A stretch of 64,000 nucleotides of DNA from Hygrocybe punicea (Eukaryota; Basidiomycota; Agaricomycetes; Agaricales; Hygrophoraceae): the NCBI GenBank assembly GCA_963556145.1, contig OY744472.1, forward strand, positions 1,984,001 to 2,048,000, in the 5' to 3' direction. This document shows, piece by piece, positions 44,615-56,192 of this stretch. The translations under genes and the position numbers were made by a program. The notes beneath the pieces were generated by a model. That model saw only the letters and a program-made list of their open reading frames with translations. It had not been told where the DNA came from and ran no database searches. Position 1 is the stretch's first letter. Each line of letters begins with the position of its first letter.

Positions 44615-45927
44615 ATGTCTTTCTCCCCTCCTATCCGCCGTCTGTCTACCGCCAGTTCGAGCAGCAAACAGGAGGAACTTATTAATGCATACGAAGCGGA
44701 GGAAGAGCGAATTATCAACGTCTTGTCGCGCAAGCTGGAGCAGGCGCGTATTGCTAACGATAAAACCTGGGAGTTGTTACCTGAAATACCATCGTCTTCC
44801 CCTAGCTCCGCGAAGAAAAGATTGATCTGGAGAATGTCCTCGAGGCAGAATCAGAGTCGCATGTGAACAGGTTAAGTCGGGAGTTGACCGCTCTCCGGCT
44901 TGCGCAGCAGCAACAGCAGCAGGGAAATGGCGGGGTCGGCCTCTCCCCTGAAGCGAGAGTAGGCCTTCAGTGTCTCAGAAATGTGGTGGATCCAGCCGCC
45001 CCTAGTGCTGAAACTATGCTCGAGGCCATGCGAAGAGAAAACGACCAACTCAGAAGCAGGCTTGTTGACACAGAGAGGGATTATATCCGAATATCGAGGC
45101 TGAACGAAATTTACCGTGAGGAACTTATCGAACATCGAAGGCGCGTGAGTATAGCATAATCAATCAGAAGCTCTTCTTGCCTTGTTAACACTCATTTCCT
45201 CAAGCTTGGACTGCCCGTTGACAATTTGATAGGGCTGTCCTCGTTGGATCCTTACTCGCAACCAACCCATCGACGGTCGTACTCGTCATCTTCGGCGTCC
45301 TCACCATCGACTTCTGTTCTGGTTCTCCCATTCCATCCTTCTCGCCCAACACACGGTGTGCCCATTCCACGGCCGCCGTCACAAATCCACAGAACTATCA
45401 ACACCTCGGAGAGAACCACACCATTGTCTCACTCACCTTCATCGTCCGATTCACCTTTTCCATTTTCTCCCGTCATGTCCACCAATCCGGCGAGCGCCCT
45501 CAGCAACAACACAAATATGACGACTCCTCCGTCCTCATCATCGCTCAATTCGAATCCCGTTCTATATGGTGCGCCCTCCCGTGGCCTCTCCTATCCATCA
45601 GTTCCCCCACCTTCCCTCTCGTCATCGTTCGGCTCGCCAGTAATCTCGTACCACATCCCGCACATGGACCCGTCGTCGTCCCCAATCGAATCCTCTAGTC
45701 GGCGTAGCTCCAATGCTCGACGGGGGAGCTTTGAACGCCGGGTAGCTGAAACTGGGAATCTCCGGAACTTGAGCGGCAGCCGTAGGGGAAGCGTCGAAAG
45801 AGGTGCCAGGGTTGCAGAGACGGGAACGTTGATTCCCCGAAGCCGCGCAAGCAGCCAAAGCCTGGCGCCGACTTCTGAAGCCCCCGACGCCGAGGCGGAT
45901 AACAAAATTGATGGGGTGCTTTCGTGA
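44615..45927 (+). CDS. Coiled-coil, Ser-rich protein of unknown function
   Basis: The start is ATG 44615 (MSFSPPIRRLSTASSSSKQE). A long coiled-coil half reads ELINAYEAEEERIINVLSRK, then after a splice LREEKIDLENVLEAESES and NRLSRELTALRLAQ. A second stretch reads MRRENDQLRSRLVDTERDYI. An intron at 45147-45205 joins EHRRR to LGLPVDNLIGLSS. The C-terminal half is Ser/Pro-rich and ends with two RRGS(F/V)ER-type repeats (RRGSFERRVAETG and RRGSVERGARVAETG), possible phosphorylation sites. The first intron appears to start at GC (CAG-GCGCGT) and ends CCCCTAG; a GT start would break the frame. The protein is conserved-looking in agarics as far as I recall, but I know no function. Confidence 0.75.
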
Positions 45928-46135
45928 ACTGATATGCGATTTTTGTGTATTGTAACGGTACCTATTACATGTCGAAAAGGCCAAAATTTTTGCATCCGAA
46001 AACTTATCCACCGCAGTGACCGCTGACCCTGACGGTATTTTCCGTATTTGGAGGTCACCGCCGCTAATTGTGGCTGTGCAGCGCCTCGTGGCCCATTGTA
46101 CCCACGGAACCGGGTCTGGGCGGAGTCAAATGGCG

Positions 46136-46141
46136 TATAAA
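46136..46141 (+). promoter_or_regulatory. TATA box of the HSP20-like gene
   Basis: TATAAA lies 32-44 bp upstream of the two candidate ATGs (46173 and 46185), consistent with a TATA-driven inducible promoter. I did not find a convincing triple nGAAn heat-shock element between 45928 and 46135. Confidence 0.5.
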
Positions 46142-46172
46142 GCCTGAAAATTTGCAGAACGGGCTCTTTTTC

Positions 46173-47283
46173 ATGATTTCGACCATGTCGTATCCCTACC
46201 AATACGTTGAAAATTATTCAACACCCACTACACCACATGCGTCGCCTTGGGAAGTTGACAGAAATCAAGCAGAAATGTTCGTTCAAGAGCAAGCACCTCA
46301 ACTTCCTCAAGTGTATGAACCACATCCGACCATACAACTGCAAGAGCAACCTTTGCCAGAGCCGGAACGGATGGTGCCCAGTCAGCACCTTGAACATCGC
46401 TCCAACTCAATCCTGCTGTATCCTGTGCATGAGGGAAGGTCAGAGGGCGATGGTGGGGATGCCAAACCCCAGAACCCCCATGTTGACACTGTGCGTCACA
46501 GTACTAGCCCGCAGGGAAGTAGCACAATGCCTGTCAGACACGCGCCAACGCGTCCGCATGTGCAACTCGCCCCGCATCCGTATCGACGCCCGCAAAGTGC
46601 CTCTGGGGGATCAACAGTGAGGGCATCCAGAGAGCGTCAACACGTCAGGTTTGCCAGTACCGGACAGCCAGTATCGGCGTCTATTACCAGCACACCATCC
46701 CGTTTGACGAGCTATGGGTCCACCATCCCGACGACAAGGTACGCCCTCGCCTTCAGGGTTGGTTGGCGCTCATCCTTCTTTGTGGCGCAGTTCACCTGCT
46801 ACGAGTCCCCTTTCAACTACCACGCCAACAAGACCTGAAAGAGCTGAGCCGCGTCGTTTCATCATCCGCGCAGATGTCTATTACGACGCGGAGAGTAAGG
46901 TCATCACAGCCATGCTCGAGCTGCCAGGTGTGAAGAAAGCAGACCTGAGCGTCAAGCTATCAACGTGCTTCTACAATCGCGTGAAGCAAGTCACAGTATC
47001 TGGAGCATCAAACCCTTTGTTCCCCGATGAGAGCGGTTTCGCAGTAAGAGAGCGGAAGCATGGCGAGTTCACAAGAACCTTCGCCGTCCCTCCAGACACT
47101 AAAGTGCGTCACCACGGTTGTCCCTCTCCACCGCATGGGCTGTTTGCCCTTTGCCTGACGAGGCAAGTTGCATGTTAGATTGAGGATATTCATGCAGAAA
47201 TGCAAGACGGATTGCTTCTGCTAAGGATCGCGTGCCACATTGCTGCGGAGCCAGAGGATGCTCAAGAAGTCCAGATTCATTGA
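46173..47283 (+). CDS. Small heat-shock protein, HSP20/alpha-crystallin domain
   Basis: An ATP-independent holdase chaperone family. ATG at 46173 and at 46185 (MSYPYQYVENY) are both in frame. An unusually long N-terminal arm (about 185 residues, Gln/Pro-rich) precedes a 54-bp intron (GTACGC at about 46738 to GCGCAG). The crystallin domain follows: FIIRADVYYDAESKVITAML, ELPGVKKADLSVKLS, VKQVTVSGAS, and the G-E-F-x-R-x-F segment HGEFTRTFAVPPDTK. A second intron (from 47103, acceptor TGTTAG) leads to IEDIHAEMQDGLLLLRI, then a stop at 47281-47283. The canonical C-terminal I-x-I motif appears only as VQIH. Domain identity is firm; client range and regulation are not visible. Confidence 0.85.
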
Positions 47284-47817
47284 GGGTGAGGGTAGACTGA
47301 AATTGACCGACTTTCAAAATATTTATCAAGGACAATCGCCCGGCCTTCGCACATGTTGTCCACCATCTCTTGTATGTATTGATGCCGTTGGCCATTGGCT
47401 ACCGATTCCCCCCCACCACTCTTGGTATTTATTTACGCATCCCAACTCCATCACCAAGCCTGGGACGGCCTGACGATTCTCACTTCCGTTCTTGCGCATT
47501 GACACTACTAACTATACAATATTCCGTGATCATTATTGTTTTGTGTAGCATTTCCGCTGTTAGATATATCTATCGCACGTACATGTCGATTTATTTATTT
47601 CACAAGACGAACGCCAGGTTCGCATGCACAAGTTTTCATAATATTATCGAGCTAGTCCTTGTGGATGAATATTTGGGGCGTGAATAGTCCGAGTCAGCCG
47701 TGACAGAAGCTGTATCATGAGAGCGGTGCCTAAATTCCTTCATTCAAGTCAAGGAGACACCGAGGCTGTGCCCGCCTTACTTCCATCATTACACCTCCAA
47801 GTCCTGGTTGACTGAAA

Positions 47818-49230
47818 TCAATGATGATCGAGGCCGGAATCGTCCAATAGGATGATTTTTCCTCCGAAGTATGCCAGCACGACGAAATTAATCGATATCA
47901 CGGTGAATATCTTTCCTATTTCGAAGAGTCAGTCCGGGACTATGTCAAAGAAATTCACCTACCAGTGAGAACTTGGTGGCAAGAACATGTCCGGCATCAT
48001 GCATCATCCTGGGCGGGGTGCCTGCACACATGATCATTGGACCAGGCCAAGCTTTATATCATGGACAGCGGGTATATCATCGAAAGAAGCCCAATTTGTT
48101 CAAATTCCCGTCGCCCCCCACCGGTTCGCGATAGATTTCCTAGTCATTCAGCAAGTGCATCCGGCCGCTCCCCGATAAATCAAGCAATAGACAAGAGAAC
48201 TAGGCCCAGGCAAGCTCACAGTCTTGCAATTTTGACAAGACGGTATCGCTGTTCGAGGCAGAGCCAAAGGTGCTGGCGTGTCGATGGTGGCAATGTCGTG
48301 TACAGATGAAGAATATGCTGGCGGGCCAGTGCTCTTCCTTGGCAGAAAGCACGGAGAGAGACGCGCAGGATTCCAGATAGTCCTCTTGAGTTCTTGAAAT
48401 TTCAGTTTTCTACCCGTATATGATACAAAATACATGATGCATGAGCCAGGTCAACGTGACATTGGTCATAAAGGATGGAGAGGAAAGCTTCAAACAAACG
48501 GTGAGCGCTCAGCGCACCGCGGGCCGAGAAGATGACGATTGTTGAACTTGTTGTAATCGGCGACAGCCACCAAAAAGACCGGTAAAACATGATTTTCAGC
48601 CAGTTCTCTGTTAGCATCGAGGTAGGCTTCAATCCTGGCAGTGAGATCCGCAATTGTGCCGGCCTTCGGTAGCTCGAGGGCACAAGTGATAGCAATTAGA
48701 TCGTCCTTGTGTTTGTGAGCGACTGAAAATCTTGCCGACGGCGTCTGCGTTGATTATAGTTGGCCTGGTAGCTTCCTCTGTGGCAAAACGGGAATTCTTC
48801 TTCACCGATCTAATTGTCTTCTTTGGGTTTTCGAGTGCGGTGCGGGCATCGACTCGCATTTCTGCACAGGGAGTATATTGGATGCATCCAGCTGGCCCTT
48901 GACCTTGGGGTTCTCATTCGTCAGAAGTTCGACTTGATACCGGATCCATTACCACCTCAGCGTTGCTGCGCCTGTCTTTCCCGGTTCCAATTAGAGCCGC
49001 AAAGTGGACGAACTTGAACGCGGAGTTGCGGTTAATTGCTTGCGATCAGGTCCCCAACCAGCATTGCTTCATTGTCTGCCATTTCCTCATCAGAATCGTC
49101 AACCGTAAGGTCGTCCGTCATAAGAGGGTATGGCAGAGGGAGAAATGGGAATGCCATCTGGATAGGGAGTGCCGGATTCAAACACTTGGGGGTTGAGAGG
49201 GTACATCCCGGTTGCAATTGCATGAAAGGC
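47818..49230 (-). pseudogene. Decayed SAP-like gene with membrane-type tail
   Basis: On the minus strand, a frame near 48720-48600 reads KDDLIAITCALELPKAGTI then ADLTARIEAYLDANRELA, the helix-extended-helix pattern of SAP domains. Upstream fragments (SDEEMADNEAMLVGDLIASN at about 49090) and a downstream hydrophobic tail (IFTVISINFVVLAYFGGKI at about 47880) lie in other frames with intervening stops. This layout resembles SAP-containing multi-exon genes that are repeated in many agaric genomes. It is probably a relic. The limits given are approximate. Confidence 0.35.
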
Positions 49231-49496
49231 AGTCTTCATGATCCCCGGGGTCACTATACTTCGTACGGATCGTACCACTGAATATGCCTGTATAACATTG
49301 TCATTGTCTATCTTGATGCCGGTGGTCACAATGATCAAACTAACGGTTTTCGGCTGATGTCGTTGTCGTTAGCCAATGTGTTCCTTCTCCATCTCAGTCG
49401 TGGCCATCCAGAATAAGAATGTTGTCGTTGACTCGGCATTAGTAACGATTACAGTGTCCCATTCCTTGAGACATCGACCAAGCTTGATTTGATTTG

Positions 49497-50554
49497 ATGA
49501 AGTTCAGAGTGTTTTTAGGTGCGCCTCCAAGTTCACAGCTGGGATCCGTGCAACAAGAGCCTGCCAGTGCCAGTCCTAGCCCATATCATTGGCAAACAAT
49601 CTCGTCGAAACCCCCACAGCCGTTGTCGGCCGTATTTCCCCCCACAACGCTAGAAGCAGCAAGCAGGCGGATATCTCTCATCTACCAGAATATTATATTC
49701 GATGGTGTCGAAGAAGAGAACCTTTCGTGTGACGGCGAAGATGGTGCGCAGGAAAAAAAAATCCTTATGAGTTTGCTGATTGTCGGGTCTCACCGTAGAA
49801 GAGCAAACCAATCTGATATCATGGCCACCAACCGATCCAAGAGGTGCTTCATCGCGGCGTATCCATGGTCCCACAGTCTCATTCCTTGATACTACTTCGG
49901 TATCTCGTAGTCATCTATTGTTTCCGGAAACGCAAGAGACGCAAGAGACAACTTCCTACAACTACTCTGATGCGTCCTCTATCGCACCTTTCCCCGCCTT
50001 TCAGTTCAGCTTACACGCCTTGTGTTCCTTGTCCTCTCTCTCGACCACCAAGTCCTCTCGTAAAGTTTCTGTGTTGCTCGTGGCACTCGAAATGGAGGGA
50101 CCTGACACGATTAGAATCAAAAAAGGTCCTGATGCTGGCAAGGACGTTTCCATTCTCAAAATGATCTTGGGCGATGCTGAAGGTCAAGTTTGCAAATTAA
50201 CCGCGTGGCGAGAGGTTGCGGAGGCTTGGGGAGGTGCAGGAGAATGTCCGGCTGCGAAAAGGGGAGATGTCGTTTTTATCGAGAGTGCGTCTCCCTTCCG
50301 TTATTTATGCAACTAGCAAATCAATCTCACCGATTGCAGATGTAAAGGTGTCGTACGAACAACAGACTGCAGTCGCTCTCACAGCGTCTCCATTCTTGAA
50401 ATCAAAATTAGAAATCTGCTATCGGACCATGCCCTACACTCACGAGGACAAGAGCCTCAGACCTGATCTGAGGCTCGGGGCCAGTGATGCCGCCGTCAGG
50501 AAAGTTGCAGCACTTGTGAGCTGGTTCGAGGAAATCGCAGGATTGGCCGTTTAG
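49497..50554 (+). CDS. OB-fold protein resembling shieldin SHLD2
   Basis: The start is ATG 49497 (MKFRVFLGAPPSSQLGSV). Intron 1 (GTGCGC at about 49743 to CCGTAG at 49798) joins CDGEDE to EQTNLISWPPTDPRG in frame. Intron 2 (donor at about 50286, acceptor at 50339) joins VVFIE to NVKVSYEQQ. The product is about 310 residues. The C-terminal half has an OB-like strand pattern: TIRIKKGPDAGKDVSILKMI, GQVCKLTAWREVAEAW, RGDVVFIENVKVSYE, then LRLGASDAAVRKVAALVSWF. Agaricomycete proteins of this form are, to my recollection, matched to the first OB fold of shieldin subunit 2. Shieldin is a 53BP1 effector acting on broken DNA ends. Nucleic-acid binding is likely; a shieldin role in a fungus is inference only. 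Confidence 0.7.
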
Positions 50555-51289
50555 CTTCTTGATCAGCGACTATAATGTTGCTCTTGTTCTGCGCTATCAA
50601 ACCCTGTTTGTGGGCTTTCACACCTCCAACTCTATTCAGCTGTCTCCTATCACTGCCCTCTGCTTCATTCCGGTAGGTATTCCTGATTGTGCATTCTTAG
50701 CAATATCCCCCATTCTACGCTATGATTTCTCGTGGTCGAGATGTCACAAGTCTCCTTCACACCACATCTGTTGTCAGCATCTCCGCGCGACGAAACGGCT
50801 GGCAAAATAGTTGGCCAAGTCTCTACGACATACGCTCAGAAATAATATAACCAAGTTGTAATCCTACTTTACAACAATAATATGGCAATTCGTTGGGCAA
50901 CTATGTCATTTTGGCTACCTCAATCCATCTGCTTACACACACCATTACGCCCGTGCTGACGGCGATGGGTTACCAGAATCACGGAGGACTTACAGCTGAA
51001 AATGAAGAAACATATATTATGGACAGTTGATAGGACGGTGGCTACAGTAATGATCAAAATATTGATGAGTGGAAACTATGTACCATGTTCCGGATCCGTT
51101 TTATGCTGGGTATTTTGAAAAGGGAGGCAAGACAGCGAGAAGGGACTAACACGATAGATCTGGACTTGGAATGGAAACAAATGCACCAACGCAGCCGAGA
51201 GCGAACGAGGGTCAGGAATGCAAGGCTGGAAAGATAATTACCTCCAGAATGAGAAGACCGTAAACAATGTCAGAATGTGGATGGATGAA
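50555..51289. other. Convergent intergenic region, 735 bp
   Basis: It lies between the 3' ends of the plus-strand OB-fold gene and the minus-strand gene ending at 51290. No coding region is supported. Confidence 0.5.
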
Positions 51290-52427
51290 TCAATCACCCC
51301 AGCTCCGGGAGATATCACCCGCATCGCGAATTTCAAACTCTGGTCGAAGGATGCGGCTTTGCTGTCCAGTCGCCCTTGCAGAGATCGTCTGTGATGAGGT
51401 CGGGGTTAACTATGATAATTGAAGTCAGCTCTTAGCATTTACAGCACTCAGTAGAATAAGCCAAACAATTTCTGTTTCCGGTTCTTCTGGGTCCCTTGGT
51501 TCAGGCTGGTGCATAAGAAAGGAAGGTCGCGGTGTCATAAGATCATCACCAACAACGCCGGGCATCCTGCCGCTGTCTATTTCAACAGTTTGGACTGCAT
51601 CAACATCAGCTGCGGCCCGGTCGGCAACACCAGCATCTTCACTCCGGCCGACGCTTCCGACGCTTCCGAATCGCCCTTTCGGCCGCCCTTTCCTATGGTA
51701 CTGCGATCCTGGCCCGCCCACCTCCGTCCCCCTGACGAGCCTCACATCGAGAACAGGGTAACGCACAGATGCGCTTGCGTCACCCGTGTCCACCAAGTGA
51801 TAATACCGGGACGAAGACCGGGAGGCAGAGTTGTTCCGTGATAGTGACTGAGAGCGACTAGAGCTGGAATGCCTCAAGTTCAATGTGTTCGTAGTATGAC
51901 GAACTGGGGTGTGGGCTTTTGGTGCGTCATCCGTGGGTTTGGAGTCAGGCTCGCTGGCAGACACGGAAGGGGAGGAGGAAGAAGCGGGGTTCTGTTGGTT
52001 GTAGAGGTCGAACGGGACGTGCGCGTTGACATTTACCATTTTCCTGGAGAAAAGGAGACATTTTCAGAAAGGACGGCCGTGAATGTTTAGAATGAAGAGT
52101 AGAATTGGGAAGACTGACCCCTCCTTGGAACGAACGATTGTCCCAAGCCGCTCCTTCAACTTTTGGTGGTCGACGACGATTACATTTGGTTGGGTCTGGC
52201 TGAATACGCGACATCGCTCCTTCTTCAGTCAGTGATAATTGATGCATAGGGAGCTACACGTACTTCGGCTCAGAGACCGGAGGTATAAGACGAGAAGTTT
52301 CGTCTACAACCGTCTTGAGAACCAACCGTGAATAAAATATCAAGGCCAGGTAGCAGAGAACACCCACAAGTTTACTTGGGCGATTGCGAATGCAACAGCA
52401 AAACAGCTGACTGAGAAGAGAGGTCAT
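51290..52427 (-). CDS. Lipid-anchored LAMTOR1/Meh1-like adaptor (tentative)
   Basis: Five exons can be joined in frame. Exon 1 starts at 52427 (MTSLLSQLFCCCIRNRPSKL) with a triple Cys typical of palmitoylation. A 54-bp intron (GTGGGT...CTCAAG) leads to TVVDETSRLIPPVSEPK. Next comes NVIVVDHQKLKERLGTIVRS, with KEGK continuing across an intron (GTCAGT...CTCCAG) into MVNVNAHVPFDLYNQQ. A Ser-rich linker follows, then a last intron (GTTTGG...CATAG) and a tail ending EFEIRDAGDISRSWGD at a TGA at 51290-51292. An N-terminal Cys anchor, an acidic DE-x-x-LIPP motif and a conserved amphipathic helix fit the Ragulator/EGO scaffold LAMTOR1/Meh1, which tethers Rag GTPases at the vacuole. That identity is an inference; the gene structure is well supported. 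Confidence 0.6.
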
Positions 52428-52680
52428 TCTCGAAGCTCAAGCAGGTCACGCTGAGACTGGCAGGTGAACAGAACAGAACAGGAAAGCTTTCCGACTTTTG
52501 GGCAGGCTCTTGCAGTGACTCAGATTCCATTATAACTTGCAATTGGCCATTGCAATTGGATGGGCTACTACATTGACTCTAATTCACTCACTGGCGGGCA
52601 TGAGATTTTGGCACGTATAATAAATAAATAAATAAATACACGACAAATACGGTCGGTGGTGTAAGGGTATACAGGGTGCT

Positions 52681-54843
52681 TCAATGCTCGCAAAGGGAGA
52701 ACTCATTTGCCTCAAACGCATTCCCGTGATTCACCACGAATATCTTCCGCTCTTCCATCAGTTCCAGCCGAAGCTCTTTCGCCTCCTCCAAACCTATCGG
52801 GAATTCCTCCACTTGATTAAAGATCTCATCTCGTGTCTCGGCTGGGAGGTCGCATGGCAGACGACAGGCCTCCCTCCACCACTCTCGCTGCTGGCACGGC
52901 ACATTGGCCGTAGAAATGATACGAATGTTAGGGTCAACGAGGAACAGTGCAAGGACCTTGCGGTGGCCAGGCTTCGTTGGGTCGGCGAGCTTGAATGGTT
53001 GGACCTGGTGCTGGAGGATATTGGGGAAAGTAACAAGTCGTCCTTCTTTGGTGTCGACAGCGCCGACTTCTTGCACACCTGGACCATTCTGCTCGCAGCC
53101 GAAAACTGCATGGAGCCATTCGTGGTGGTCTTGTTCATAATCGACATCGGTGTCTGTCTCAGACTGTTGGCGGAAGGCGAGGCGGCTGTTGGTGATATTG
53201 TCGACGTCGTAGTAATACAATGCTGTAGCGCAAATGTACTCATTCTATTGGACTCAGTGAGCAGCGAGAAGGTGCTGGCAGAAGGACGCCTCATACATAC
53301 CAACTGCCCTTCAACATGCCACGTACCACCTTGGTACTCGGGCTTTTCAGGAGTAAGGTGTATGTTTGCCAACTTGACTATTACTTGAAGTCCATGTTTG
53401 GCATAATCTCGCCTGAGATCGACAGGACTCTCAGCTTTCAAGGTCGTAGTACCCCCTCCCGACTGTTCCGTCATGTGGCCCTGTACTGCTGGTGGCTGAA
53501 ATTCCCCAGGTTCAGGTTGAACAACCCGGCGGTTCTCATTCACCCGTGTTTCTTCGTCTTCTTCTTCGTCTTTGTCTTTGTCTTTGTCTTGGTCTTTGTC
53601 TTCTTCTTCGTCTTTGTCTTCGTCTTCGTCGTTGTCTTCTTCTTCGTCTTTGTCTTCTTCTTCGTCTTTGTCTTCTTCTTCGTCTTTGTCTTCTTCTTCG
53701 TCTTTGTCTTTGTCTTCGTCTTTGTCTTCGTCTTTGTCTTCTTCGTCTTTGTCTTCGTCTTCGCCTTGCTGATGTCTCTGATCTCCTTGGGAATTTTCTG
53801 GGTCAAGGTCATATTCATAGATGTAGTGGATGCGAATGAATCCATAGTCGAACGACTTCAGAGGAGAAAGGGTCCTGTTCCAGAGCGGAATAGCGCAAGA
53901 AATGATCTGCTCGATGACCCTGTAGAGCGTTTTGTGTTTCTGAGGGTGGAGGTTGTTGATGTAACTTATAATCCTATATGATGAAGGCAAGTCAATGATG
54001 CAGTATTGTTAGAGTATTACTACTTTACTTTGTGTCGTCACCTCCACCTGTGAGGTCAACTTCGCAAGGCAACCATTGGAATTTGCGGCTGTATACCTCA
54101 GAATTCGCCTCCTCTGCCGATGGCACTGGAACCACTTTTCCCTCTCCACATCGTTTGATGCAGTCTTCAAGGGTCGTAACACTGTCCGGAAGGATTCTGC
54201 TACGCCCATATACCAGAGGAAACAAGGAAGGGTGCACGAGGTCAAGAACCCTTTCGCCAGAGCCAGGATGCCAGTCTAGATGCTTTGCATGGACTTTTTC
54301 AAGCGGTGCGACGGCCGCTTTTAGTGCATCCTTCAGAGAACTCGAGACCGCGGTGTCCGACTTTACGACGTCTCCGTTATAGACGCTGACTGTGCCTGTT
54401 TCCTGAAAGATCTTTGCCTTGTAGCGGAGCTCGGCGATACACCAATCAACCATCTTCGGTGTAATGTCTCTACCTTCGATAGCCAATAATTCGACTTTCC
54501 ATTTTGAAGCGATTTCCTCGTTGAAGACCTGTAAAGGGCCTCGGGTCTCAGGGCTACTGCAACATTGTGTATTTCTAGGCGTTTGGCTTACCTTGGTGTC
54601 CCAATTGGGTTTATCGGTCAACTCATTCATGAGCTGCATCATGGTGAATTCGCGAAGGGTAGTGAGAGGTAATCTGGTAAAGTCAGCTAGAGTTTTCCGC
54701 CGGAGAGGATATGAATATATTTCTTACGATATCTGGTCTTCACAATCCACACTAAAGCAGTTCAACGCATTTCTGAAGAGATTAGGCAGTCGAAGTGCGA
54801 TGTCAAGAGGTAGACCAAATCCTGGAAGGTTATCGGTTAACAT
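52681..54843 (-). CDS. DUF4246 protein, 2OG-Fe(II)-oxygenase-like fold
   Basis: The start is at 54843 (MLTDNLPGFGLPLDIALRLP). An intron leads to LPLTTLREFTMMQLMNELTD, then FNEEIASKWKVELLA...MVDWCIAELRYKA. The DUF4246 core follows: KFQWLPCEVDL, ITSYINNLHPQKHKTLYRVI, IPLWNRTL, TWHVEGQL-NEYICATALYYYD, GRLVTFPNILQHQVQPFKLA, and DPTKPGHRKVLALFLVDPN. The last segment (FEANEFSLCEH) ends at 52681. His and Asp/Glu in HVEGQLNE and His in LQHQ are where a metal-binding triad would be expected, and RK after GH may bind 2-oxoglutarate; this is inferred from related folds. A ~70-residue Asp/Glu/Lys repeat is inserted between the Tyr-Asn-Asn-Leu part and the core. The function is unknown. The next gene upstream on the same strand ends only 98 bp away. 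Confidence 0.88.
53551..53768 (-). repeat. Coding minisatellite, (D/E/K)n tract in DUF4246
   Basis: On the plus strand this is a run of TCGTCTTTGTCTTCTTC-type units built from GTC/TTC triplets, with no frame break in the coding direction. It encodes alternating DKDEEE and DEDKD blocks. All six frames are long and open here because the unit length is a multiple of three and lacks stop triplets. Confidence 0.8.
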
Positions 54844-54941
54844 TTGGTTGCAAAGTTGAGAACGTTGTCAACTTTGTTACATTCAAGTTGTAAAGTATAT
54901 TCTCATGATCACGTGCGGGTATTATCGATCTCCAAACACTT

Positions 54942-56192
54942 TTAAGGCTCTCCCTCGCACACAGTCCTGTGCAGTCCCCAATCAAACTTCTATGAGACGT
55001 TGTCATTCCAATGGATCAGTGTATAGCCTATATTGTAATGAGGCATTATGTGCTCACTTGATGTAATCTCCCGCAATAATACACTTCCTTGCACCGCTGA
55101 CACTGCTGCAATGTCATCCGTTGATCGGGCGAATTTTGAACCTCACAGCCCCACAAATTGCACACCACCCTTTTCCCGAGCCCCCCACGGTCTCTGACCA
55201 TCTTGGAACCCGCGCTCAGGGAGCAAGATGCATCCAGATCGAAGAAGCCGCATTCAGTTTTGTCGCATTGAGGAGCACCACAGCTTTTCGGCCAGTTTTG
55301 AATGAGGGAGCGTGGGGGGCTGTATGAAGGGTCGGTGAAGAGGGCTCGGGCACTTGGACCATCACTTTGCTGAGAGGGTATGATAACAATGAACGGAGGG
55401 ACATAGCCTACGGCTGGATCAGACAGAAGAGAGCGGACGAGGAGATCAGCCTGAGGAAAGCAGGGTAGTATTCTCCTGCAAAATTGCCTGTCACATTGGG
55501 AATCTGATGGAACGAGTCAAAATGTTGTTTCCAAGTTGGATGATGTCCTTGGAACGAAGCCAGTGTTTCGACCATGGACTCACATTTTTCATTACGCTGT
55601 TCCTCTGACCATTCTCCTTTGCTGAGTTCTGACCAATACTTCATGGCCGCATCAATAGCACGCAGGTCCCAACTCGTAAGAATGATAGGAATGTCTGCGC
55701 CTCCAGCATCGTGCATGCTTCGCAACAAGAGTAACTCGTGCATCTTGGCAAAACAAAACGGTCAAAACGGAACTGATACTGATGCTGCATTAAACTCACC
55801 ATGCCTGACAACGTCGAATTTATCCAATTGTCGCGTTTATTGTTTCTATCCAATTGCTGCCACATCGATTGGTGCGCGTAAAACTGAACACGGAAGCCAG
55901 CGAGGTGGACGGGCAGAAGCCTCCCCGAATCAACAGCGCGAAAAAAAAGGTTTTCAGGCGCAAACGGTTTGTCGCTCTTCCACGCTATCTGGCGGGTTCT
56001 GCCGTTCAAGGAGAGCGATGTCGCTGTGCGATACCAGCGCTGAAAGGGAGAACGGACATCGCCCCATTGCTTTTCCGCCTCCCCGAAGACAAACTTGACA
56101 AGTTGATCTGTCCTATACTGGTCCACCTCCCCCAGAACCAGTTCGCATCGCGATATAGAGGCTGGTTCGACAGGCGCTTGAGCTGCCGCCAT
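54942..56192 (-). CDS. MYND-type zinc-finger protein
   Basis: The start is at 56192 (MAAAQAPVEPASISRCELVL). Intron 1 (GTGAGT...GCCAAG) joins NSTLSGM to MHELLLLRSMHDAGGADIPI, then EKCESMVETLASFQGHHPTW and FDSFHQIPN. A 44-bp intron (GTGACA...CCTCAG) leads to ADLLVRSLLSDPAVGYVPPF and SARALFTDPSYSPPRSLI. The MYND finger is C-terminal: CNLWGC...CQRCKEVYYCGRLHQ, an intron, then KFDWGLHRTVC and a stop at 54942. This gives the C-x4-C, C-x2-C, Y-C, H-x(n)-H-x3-C layout (the last part being H-R-T-V-C). MYND fingers bind proline-rich partners. The N-terminal domain is family-specific with unknown function. It is head-to-tail with DUF4246. Confidence 0.8.

Noticed and set aside
53492..53845. Frames at 53316-53981 and 53492-53839 encoding Phe/Val, Leu/Arg or Ser runs as membrane proteins
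   Set aside because: They are other readings of the D/E/K-coding minisatellite of the minus-strand DUF4246 gene.
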